From NCBI GenBank assembly GCA_046484285.1, contig JAWOBP010000176.1:1-51699 (forward strand): 51,699 bases of DNA. Direction: 5' to 3'. Positions 46,373-51,699 of the stretch are shown here, in pieces (the first letter of the stretch is position 1; each line of letters opens with the position of its first letter). A program made the position numbers and the translations under genes. Below the pieces are notes generated by a model. It was not told the DNA's origin and did no database searches. It saw only the letters and a program-made list of their open reading frames with translations. This DNA comes from CAZHCG01 sp046484285. GTDB taxonomy: Bacteria; Myxococcota_A; Polyangia; JAAYKL01.

Positions 46373-47525
46373 CGACCGGATCCTGCACAGAGTGCTCGAC
46401 ATGGCTTGGAGCCTTTGGTCCGGGCTCGGTCTTCCGGGCCAAGTGGACAACCACTACGACCACCTCGTCGACCCTGAGCCCCTCGTCGTCTTCACGGCCG
46501 CACTGGGCGAGGAAGACCCGCGCCTGCGAAACGAAGCATTGGACTGGTGCATCCGTTACGGAAGCCTCCTTTCGGGGTCGCGCCTCAAGAACCTGATCGC
46601 CGCTGAAGAAGAACATGTTCAAAAGCGGTTCGGTGAGTTCGCCGCGACTGTGGCCGCTCATTCGACCGTTCGATGGCCGGGGCGAACCCAGGCTCGCCGA
46701 CACACGCCCCGGAAACGACCTAGAATAGACGCGTTCACCCGAATGTCACAGATGGTTGTTCGTCTGCGGGCCTGGATAGGCATTGGCGTGCGCGCCGAGA
46801 TCCTCAGGGTGTTCGTCTCCTGGGAGGACAGGGACTACAGCGCGGCTGATCTCGCTGTGGAGACGGGATACTCGAAACGCAGCGTCGCCCAGGTGCTCGA
46901 CTCTCTTTGTCTGGGAAACGTGTTGCAGTCTTTAACCGTCCGCAACCAGATACGTTACAGGATGCCGCAAAAAAACGTAGGCAGGCTGCGCGACCTTTTC
47001 GCGCCCGCACCCGTCTTTGCCGTTCGATGGCCGGCTGTGCTTCGGGTGCTGAGGGTGGCGTTCGAGGCCTTGAGACGATTCGAATCGAAAAAGATGTCAG
47101 TCCGCGGAGTCGAGGTGCGCGCTGTCGTGGAGAAGATGAGCGATATGATCCGCCTCGCCCGGCTTCCAGATTTGCGACTCGAGGTACGTGGATCCGACTT
47201 TTGGAGCGAGTTCTACAATTGGCTTCTGGCCGTAGCTGACAATTTGGCCGCAGGCAGGGAACCGGCGACGGACCGCTTCCGGTCACGCTGGACCAGGCTC
47301 CTTGAGCCGTTCAACGGCGAATCCATGGAGCAAGGTGGATTCGCCGTCTGGGAGTCTCCTGTACAGGGCCTTTCGTTACGATGGACCTTCGGCATTTGCC
47401 AGGGAGGGCAACCCCAAAGAGAGCTCGACCAAGGGGTGCGATATTCGACCGTCGAGGAGGCTAAGCGGGCCGCGGAAACCCGTAAGTTCACCATGGATAG
47501 GCAAAAAGGCCCGAGGACCTGCTGA
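46359..47525 (+). CDS. Winged-helix protein, second gene of accessory cassette; 3' end fused into repeat
   Basis: A 388-residue protein starting at GTG 46359 behind GGAGGAAGATC, overlapping the nucleotidyltransferase gene by 14 bp. Residues about 38-80 form a distinctive block (VDPEPLVVFTAALGEEDPRL, then RNEALDWCIRYGSLLSGSRL). About 143-203 look like a winged helix-turn-helix (EILRVFVSWEDRDYSAADLA, VETGYSKRSVAQVLDSLCLG). A basic linker (106-122) separates them. The C-terminal 130 residues are not recognised. The last residues (KGPRTC) are read from the direct repeat, so the native C-terminus may have been replaced. Possible roles are a DNA-binding antitoxin or co-effector for the upstream enzyme. 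No known name. Confidence 0.75.
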   Translation: MTADSDRILHRVLDMAWSLWSGLGLPGQVDNHYDHLVDPEPLVVFTAALGEEDPRLRNEALDWCIRYGSLLSGSRLKNLIAAEEEHVQKRFGEFAATVAAHSTVRWPGRTQARRHTPRKRPRIDAFTRMSQMVVRLRAWIGIGVRAEILRVFVSWEDRDYSAADLAVETGYSKRSVAQVLDSLCLGNVLQSLTVRNQIRYRMPQKNVGRLRDLFAPAPVFAVRWPAVLRVLRVAFEALRRFESKKMSVRGVEVRAVVEKMSDMIRLARLPDLRLEVRGSDFWSEFYNWLLAVADNLAAGREPATDRFRSRWTRLLEPFNGESMEQGGFAVWESPVQGLSLRWTFGICQGGQPQRELDQGVRYSTVEEAKRAAETRKFTMDRQKGPRTC

Positions 47526-47604
47526 CGCTGGCGATGAACCCGCGCGTGGGAAGGTCCTTCCTGGCCGGAGAGGTCGAGCCCGAGCCCAGGCCCTGGGGCT
47601 GATC
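47509..47604 (+). repeat. Right 96-bp direct repeat (fragment of carboxyltransferase gene)
   Basis: Second copy of 45503-45598 with one mismatch at 47555. It supplies the stop codon of the winged-helix gene in a different frame from the original gene. Confidence 0.95.
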
Positions 47605-47628
47605 GCCGGTGATGTTTCTATGTATGAA

Positions 47629-47657
47629 TTGACATACTGATGTAGCACCGTTATGAT
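47629..47657 (+). promoter_or_regulatory. Strong sigma70-type promoter of vapB, leaderless spacing
   Basis: Perfect TTGACA (47629-47634), 17-bp spacer, TATGAT (47652-47657). The ATG at 47665 is 7 bp after the -10 box, where transcription should begin. An ATG at 47653 overlaps the -10 box and cannot be used from this promoter. Confidence 0.75.
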
Positions 47658-47664
47658 CCCAGGC

Positions 47665-47916
47665 ATGAGGACTACCCTCACGATAGACGACGAGCTGCTG
47701 TCGCGGGCCAAACGGGCGGCTCGGGAACGACGCGTAACCCTGGGCAGGCTGGTGGAGGACGCCCTTCGCGCATCGCTCACCGTTCGCCGGGGCTCCGAGG
47801 TGCCGCCCTTCGAGCCGGTGACCTTCGGCGGCGACGGAGCCAGGCCCGGGATCGACCTCGACAAGACGTCGCAGCTGCTGGCAGCCGAGGACGAAGCGCG
47901 TTACGGCCGAGAGTGA
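47665..47916 (+). CDS. vapB: VapB-type ribbon-helix-helix antitoxin
   Basis: The 83-residue protein opens MRTTLTIDDELLSRAKRAAR, then ERRVTLGRLVEDALRASL, the ribbon-helix-helix pattern of VapB antitoxins, which bind their own operator as dimers. The acidic, less ordered tail (FGGDGARPGIDLDKTSQLLA) would wrap the toxin. I start at ATG 47665 and not at 47653, because the promoter -10 box covers the latter. The toxin gene follows after 4 bp. It should neutralise VapC and repress the operon. Confidence 0.88.
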   Translation: MRTTLTIDDELLSRAKRAARERRVTLGRLVEDALRASLTVRRGSEVPPFEPVTFGGDGARPGIDLDKTSQLLAAEDEARYGRE

Positions 47917-47920
47917 GCGC

Positions 47921-48352
47921 GTGCTTCTGCCCGACGTCAACGTCTTGATCTACGCCCATCGCGAGGAGTCTCCCGAGCACCCCGCCTACGCGCGATGGCT
48001 GGCGAGCGTGGCCGAGGGACGCGAGCCTTTCGGTCTCTCCGAGCTGGTTTTGAGCGGGTTCGTTCGAATCGTGACCAATCCCCGGGTCTTCTCCACCCCG
48101 ACTCCTCTCGATACCGCCTTGGCCTTCGCCCGCTCGCTTCTCGTCCGGCCCAACGCGGCGTCCCTTCGACCGGGAGCTCGCCACTGGGCGATCTTCGAAG
48201 AGCTCTGCAAGCAGACCGGCGCCAGGGGCAAGCTCGTCGCCGACGCCTACCACGCGGCGTTGGCGATCGAGCACGGATGCGAGTGGATCTCGACCGATGC
48301 CGACTTCGGACGCTTTCCCGAGCTGCGCTGGAGCCACCCTCTGCGTCCGTGA
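47921..48352 (+). CDS. vapC: VapC-type PIN-domain ribonuclease toxin
   Basis: The 143-residue protein begins at GTG 47921. PIN active-site acids are in place: PDVNVLIYAHR (Asp5), LSELVLSGFVRI (Glu), KLVADAYHAALAIEHG (Asp) and ISTDADFGRFPEL (Asp). The sequence matches the VapC group often annotated as TA system VapC/PIN, which cleaves tRNA or rRNA when released. The spacing and order behind vapB are canonical. It sits just outside the right direct repeat, so it is not part of the repeat-bounded insert. Confidence 0.92.
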   Translation: MLLPDVNVLIYAHREESPEHPAYARWLASVAEGREPFGLSELVLSGFVRIVTNPRVFSTPTPLDTALAFARSLLVRPNAASLRPGARHWAIFEELCKQTGARGKLVADAYHAALAIEHGCEWISTDADFGRFPELRWSHPLRP

Positions 48353-48581
48353 GGACCAGGCTCTGGATCCCCGATTCGTCCCGGCGGCAGACGCCGCACT
48401 CGAGGCCCACCGTTCCGCCCGCGTCGCTCGGCATGGGAAACGGGATACCGCCTTCGACCCACCTTGGACGGCTCTTGCGAGCGTCCGTGTTGGCGGCGCG
48501 TTCTTCTCCAGGGACAAAACTTGCGCTCGTGCCCTTTGCGCGCGAGGCTGGATCGGAGAGGTCGTCGAGGGAGGTGATCCG

Positions 48582-48893
48582 ATGAGCTCCGTTACTTCCA
48601 TTCGCGCCTACGAACGCCCGGAGCTTCCGCTCGAGCAGCGGCTGCCTTCGCTGGCGCGGAGATTTCCGTGCCTCGCCGGCGCCGCCGGCCTGGATCCCTG
48701 GAACCCGCGGGCCCTGCACGCCTGGATCCGGGAGCGGGGCGAGGGCTCGGCGGCCTGGCACGCCGGGCTGCTGCTGCTCAACCTGTGGGGCGAGGGGGGC
48801 TGGCCGCGCTTCGACTCGCTGGCCGCCGCCCGCGTCTGGGAGGAGGGGGACAAGCAGGTGTTCGTCGACTGGATGCGCGTCTGGAGGTTCTGA
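48582..48893 (+). CDS. Small unrecognised protein (103 aa)
   Basis: ATG 48582 follows GAGGGAGGTGATCCG. The protein is compact and Trp-rich in its second half (GLDPWNPRALHAWIRERGEG, then WHAGLLLLNLWGEGGWPRFD), with no signal peptide or membrane segment. The codon pattern fits the chromosome style. It is convergent with the PHP gene (28 bp). The 229 bp before it (48353-48581) show no supported gene. The family is not recognised. Confidence 0.65.
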   Translation: MSSVTSIRAYERPELPLEQRLPSLARRFPCLAGAAGLDPWNPRALHAWIRERGEGSAAWHAGLLLLNLWGEGGWPRFDSLAAARVWEEGDKQVFVDWMRVWRF

Positions 48894-48921
48894 AGGGATC
48901 GGAGAAGTCTGCCGAGCCCGC

Positions 48922-49764
48922 TCAGTCGCCCCCGGCCGCGCGGCGGATCGGCCCCAGCAGATCGTCGGGCACGTACAGCGAGCCCGGGCCGCGACCCAGG
49001 CGGATGTTCGGCTTGACCTCGCCGTGGAAGTCCGAGCCGCCGCTGCGGACCAGGTCGCGGTTTCGGGCGATCAGCTCCAGCTCGCGCGTGAGCGGCGGGG
49101 TGTGACCCGAGCAGAAGACCTCGATTCCTCCCAACCCCATCTCGACCAGCTCGTCGGCGAGCCGTTCCAGCGCCGCGCCGCGCCGCTTGGTCTGCAGGGG
49201 GTGGGCCAGCACCGGCAGACCTCCGGCGCCTCGGATCAGTCGGATGCACTCCTCCGGCTCCAGCCTTTGCTTGGGCACGTGCGCCGGACGTTCCCGATCC
49301 AGGAAGCGGCGGTAGGCCTGCTCCGTATTCTCGACGTGCCCCTTTTCAACCATCGCGGCCGCGAAATGAGGACGCCCCACCACCTCGCCGCCGGCGAAGC
49401 GGGCCGCCTCCTCCACCGAGACCGGCACGCCCAGGCGCTCCAGCGCCTCGGCCATCTTCGGGTTGCGCTCCCTTCGCATCTCCCGCACGCGCTCCAGCGC
49501 GGCCAGCAGCTCCGGATTTTCGCGATCCAGGTAGAGCCCCACGATGTGCAAGGTGCCCCTCTCGTCGCGCGCCGAGAGCTCCACTCCCGGGACGAGCTCG
49601 ACGGCGGCTCCGCGCGCGGCCCGCTCGGCCTCGGCCAGGCCGGCGACCGTGTCGTGGTCGGTCAGCGCCAGCGCGGTCAGGCCGATCCGCTCGGCCAGCT
49701 CGACAAGCTCCGACGGAGTCAGCGTGCCGTCCGAGGCGGTCGAGTGACTGTGCAGATCGAGCAT
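48922..49764 (-). CDS. PHP-domain phosphoesterase (RNase AM/YciV-like)
   Basis: The 280-residue protein is a PHP metallohydrolase. Motif 1 is LDLHSHSTASDGTLTPSELV (about 2-21, HxH), motif 2 ALALTDHDTVAGLAEA (about 31-46), motif 3 VPGVELSA; GLPVLAHPLQ and SGGSDFHGE supply the later metal ligands. It matches the YciV/TrpH group, which removes 5' phosphates from 3',5'-nucleoside bisphosphates and can trim RNA 5' ends. Start ATG 49764 gives the motif at residue 2, as usual. It is divergent from the choice-of-anchor L lipoprotein (123 bp). Confidence 0.92.
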   Translation of the reverse strand: MLDLHSHSTASDGTLTPSELVELAERIGLTALALTDHDTVAGLAEAERAARGAAVELVPGVELSARDERGTLHIVGLYLDRENPELLAALERVREMRRERNPKMAEALERLGVPVSVEEAARFAGGEVVGRPHFAAAMVEKGHVENTEQAYRRFLDRERPAHVPKQRLEPEECIRLIRGAGGLPVLAHPLQTKRRGAALERLADELVEMGLGGIEVFCSGHTPPLTRELELIARNRDLVRSGGSDFHGEVKPNIRLGRGPGSLYVPDDLLGPIRRAAGGD

Positions 49765-49845
49765 GGCCGGTGTCTACCCGCCCGCGGCCCGGCGGTCAAC
49801 GCGGCTTTTTTTCAACCTTTTGTGCTGGGCGCGCCACATTCGTCC

Positions 49846-49851
49846 TATAAT
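49846..49851 (+). promoter_or_regulatory. Consensus -10 box (TATAAT) of the choice-of-anchor L lipoprotein
   Basis: Perfect TATAAT in the 123-bp divergent region. The expected -35 position (49823-49828, TGCTGG) is poor. A normal leader with AGGAGAGGAGG precedes ATG 49888. Confidence 0.5.
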
Positions 49852-49887
49852 TCCAAGCGAGGGTATCGCTAGGAGAGGAGGTTCCAG

Positions 49888-50922
49888 ATGCGCAACACGA
49901 TGGTCCCGCTGGCGGTTCTGCTCGTTTTTTCCGCAATCGGTTGCGACGACGGCGGACGCGGTTTCAACGCCGGCGACGCGGACGCGGACGGAGATTCGGA
50001 CGGCGACGGCGACGGCCAGACCGGGCCGATCCCGACCGACTGCTCGGACTGCCCGGCCACCGGGTACAGCGCGGAGGCGATGCTGTGCGCGTTCGACATC
50101 TGCGACGAGTCGACGATCGACGGGACCGGGTACGGCTCGCCGACCGGCTCCGAGATCGAGGGGACCTACGCGGCGGTCAGTCACTTCGGATCGACGAGCA
50201 ACGGGCTGGCGCCCAAGCTGAACAACTCCTACGCGCTGGTGGCCACAGGACCGGCCGAGGGGACCGAGCACTCCGAGGACATGGGCGGCGGCTCGGCGCC
50301 CGATCCCTGGGCCAACGACGAGTACGGCGACGCCGAGACCCACGACAACATGGAGTGGACGATCGAGCTGACCGCTCCAGGCGAGGCTCACGGCTTCGGT
50401 TTCAAGTACGTCTTCTTCTCCGAAGAGTACGACGACTTCATCTCAACGCAGTACAACGACAAATTCTACGTGTTTCTCCAAGCGCCTTCCACCAACGGCG
50501 GGGAGAAGACGATCATCAACTTCACCGACTGCCGCGATCCAGACAACTATTTCGATTTCGAGTGCGGCTCCAACCAGACGGGCTGCGATCCGGGACAGCC
50601 CTACTGCTACATCGCGATCAACTCCGCGCTCTCTGACTGCTGCTGGTTCGACGGCTGCCCCGATGGGACCAGCGACCAGGTCGGGACCGACATCAGCGGC
50701 ACGGGCTTCGAGTGCGCGGCGAGCGAGATGCAGGACGGACCAACCAAGGGCTCGTCCACCGGCTGGCTGAAGACCACCTGGCCGATCCAGCCCGGCGAGA
50801 GCTTCACGCTGACCTTCCACGTGCACGACACCAGCGACGGGATCTACGACTCCGAGGTGATCCTCGACAGCTTCCAGTTCCTCTACGACTCCACGGTTCC
50901 GGACACCACCCCGGTGGAGTAG
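49888..50922 (+). CDS. Choice-of-anchor L domain lipoprotein
   Basis: The 344-residue precursor has lipobox SAIGC (Cys19) and a short acidic linker (DADADGDSDGDGDGQ). A domain with FGFKYVFFSEEYDDFISTQY followed by NDKFYVFLQAPS is the hallmark of choice-of-anchor L proteins, secreted proteins that differ only in their anchor. Here the anchor is lipid. Many Cys residues (CDPGQPYCYIAINSALSDCC) imply disulfides. AGGAGAGGAGGTTCC precedes ATG 49888. Its linker links it in style to the lamin-tail lipoprotein at 19-22 kb. It is probably surface-exposed; the ligand is unknown. Confidence 0.85.
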   Translation: MRNTMVPLAVLLVFSAIGCDDGGRGFNAGDADADGDSDGDGDGQTGPIPTDCSDCPATGYSAEAMLCAFDICDESTIDGTGYGSPTGSEIEGTYAAVSHFGSTSNGLAPKLNNSYALVATGPAEGTEHSEDMGGGSAPDPWANDEYGDAETHDNMEWTIELTAPGEAHGFGFKYVFFSEEYDDFISTQYNDKFYVFLQAPSTNGGEKTIINFTDCRDPDNYFDFECGSNQTGCDPGQPYCYIAINSALSDCCWFDGCPDGTSDQVGTDISGTGFECAASEMQDGPTKGSSTGWLKTTWPIQPGESFTLTFHVHDTSDGIYDSEVILDSFQFLYDSTVPDTTPVE

Positions 50923-50957
50923 CTCTCGGCCGGCGGTACCGTGCCCGGAGTCGGTTG

Positions 50958-51449
50958 TCAGCGAAACGGGTTGACGACCTCGATCGGTGCCCGCGAGACA
51001 TCGGCCTCGTTTTTCGTGACCAGAACCAGGTCGTGGATCAGCGCGGTCGCGGCGAGGAGACCGTCGATCGGCGGCAGCGGTTGCTCCAGCCCGAGCGTTC
51101 CCCAGGCCTGGGCGACCTCGTCGTCCACGGGAAGAATACGGTCGTGGAAATCACGCCGCAGCCGGGTCAGCCAGGCCTCGAGACGCTGTGCCGAAGCAGG
51201 ATCGCGGCGGCGGATCAGCTCGATCCCCCTACCGTTGCGATGCAACTCGCGCACCAGCGACGCCGCGCTCTGATGCTGGGAGACGACTCCGGCCAGCACG
51301 GCGTTCCACATGGGACGCACCGGGTAGTCGTCCCGCCCCCGCCCGCGCCGCCGCTCGAGAAAGCTCGCCAACCGCTCGTCGGGCAGCGCGTCGAGCACGA
51401 GCCCGAAACGTTTTCCCCACAGCGTGGACCCCAGCGTTGCGAAAAACAT
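50958..51449 (-). pseudogene. Chimera of a transposase N-terminus and a PIN-domain (VapC) C-terminus
   Basis: The 163-codon frame from ATG 51449 reads FFATLGSTLWGKRFGLVLDA, then GRGRDDYPVRPMWNAVLAGV and VSQHQSAASLVRELHRNG, which looks like the N-terminal DUF772-type domain of IS5/IS1182-class transposases. From about residue 71 it continues RGIELIRRRDPASAQRLEAW ... PVDDEVAQAWGTL ... PPIDGLLAATALIHDLVLVT, which is the back half of a VapC PIN toxin with its later active-site Asp but not the first DxN strand. The DDE part of the transposase is missing. It most likely arose by an insertion-sequence end fusing into a vapC gene, leaving both broken. Confidence 0.6.
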
Positions 51450-51526
51450 CGAGATGAAACGCGCCAAAGTGCGTCAGCAGTGGACGAGCGGAGCGTTTTG
51501 AGGACGGAAACGAACTCACCGTTCGA

Positions 51527-51699
51527 GACCATTGACCGTTCCTGCTCCTCTGTGGCGCTACGGTTCGAGAGACCATTGACCGTTCCTGCTCCTCTGTGGC
51601 GCTACGGTTCGAGAGACCATTGACCGTTCCTGCTCCTCTGTGGCGCTACGGTTCGAGAGACCATTGACCGTTCCTGCTCCTCTGTGGCGCTACGGTTCG
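51527..51699. repeat. Four head-to-tail copies of a 44-bp repeat at the window end
   Basis: The unit starts gaccattgaccgttcctgct and repeats at 51527, 51571, 51615 and 51659. The copies are identical where complete, and the last is cut by the window end. There are no spacers, so it is not a CRISPR array. It may be a minisatellite or an assembly effect at a contig edge. Confidence 0.9.

Larger units (their letters stand above)
45599..47508 (+). mobile_element. Two-gene accessory insert bounded by 96-bp direct repeats
   Basis: 1,910 bp of visibly lower G/C content lie between the two repeat copies. They contain an AT-rich 5' region with its own promoter and the overlapping nucleotidyltransferase and winged-helix genes. 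Codon choice (for example TTA, ATA and AGA-type codons) differs from the flanks. There is no integrase or transposase, so the mechanism is unknown. The layout resembles an insertion at the 3' end of a housekeeping gene with regeneration of that end. Confidence 0.65.

Noticed and set aside
47653..47664. Upstream ATG as the vapB start
   Set aside because: It overlaps the -10 box of the only good promoter, so it would not be transcribed from it, and it adds only MIPG before a canonical MRTTLTID start.
48353..48581. Open frames on both strands between vapC and the 103-aa gene
   Set aside because: Neither strand gives a supported start or a recognisable domain; the strands look equally plausible and equally unconvincing.
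51527..51699. CRISPR array
   Set aside because: The 44-bp units are directly joined with no spacers, and no cas gene is present.

Overview
The window is one strand-mixed, high-GC chromosomal segment of a Gram-negative bacterium. Its gene content fits a Myxococcota-like or other former-Deltaproteobacteria lineage: FHA proteins fused to GGDEF and sigma-54 activator modules, a bactofilin, a MinD/J-like/RodZ-HTH fusion, many lipoproteins with Asp/Ser/Thr-rich linkers, a choice-of-anchor L lipoprotein, lamin-tail domains, and an OmpA protein with thrombospondin type 3 Ca-binding repeats. This placement rests on protein style only; there is no rRNA or tRNA in the window.

Region by region. 1-5.6 kb: a DUF362 protein with an apparent frameshift, glycerate 2-kinase, undecaprenyl-diphosphatase (uppP), mannose-1-phosphate guanylyltransferase and an SLC13/TrkA-C transporter. 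5.7-13.7 kb: a double-FHA membrane protein, a DnaQ/ExoX-like exonuclease, a small zinc-ribbon protein, an M1-peptidase-like/beta-barrel fusion, a DUF333 lipoprotein, an unknown lipoprotein and the MinD/J/HTH fusion. 13.7-18.7 kb: a YqeY protein divergent from an overlapping DUF4175 and TPR-metallopeptidase pair. 18.7-24.8 kb: an AT-richer gap, a large lamin-tail lipoprotein, and tldD/tldE with an exported TldD. 24.8-34.7 kb: a methyltransferase, an MFS pump, tsaD, a reductive-dehalogenase/QueG-like Fe-S protein, a GYF protein, an NSS transporter, an EamA transporter, a conserved unknown and an RlmL-like methyltransferase. 34.7-43.7 kb: a PIN-domain remnant, the OmpA protein, deoC, an FHA-GGDEF/bactofilin/FHA-GAF-sigma54 signalling cluster, two lipoproteins and idi. 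44.2-45.6 kb: a PycB/OadA-type carboxyltransferase.

45.6-48.4 kb is the accessory region. A lower-GC two-gene cassette (a nucleotidyltransferase with an overlapping winged-helix protein) sits between two 96-bp direct repeats that match the 3' end of the carboxyltransferase gene with one mismatch. A VapBC toxin-antitoxin pair with a textbook promoter and an apparently leaderless vapB follows. The remainder holds a small unknown gene, a PHP phosphoesterase, the choice-of-anchor L lipoprotein, a chimera of a transposase N-terminus and a PIN-domain C-terminus, and four 44-bp tandem repeats running off the window end.

The most interesting candidate for an undescribed system is the repeat-flanked nucleotidyltransferase/winged-helix cassette. 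Its gene order, 14-bp overlap, own promoter and location suggest a mobile toxin-antitoxin or defence module. Other points worth attention are the MinD homologue without its P-loop lysine, the catalytically dead M1-like domain on an outer-membrane barrel, the Tat/lipobox signal on TldD, and several start codons placed where leaderless transcripts would begin.
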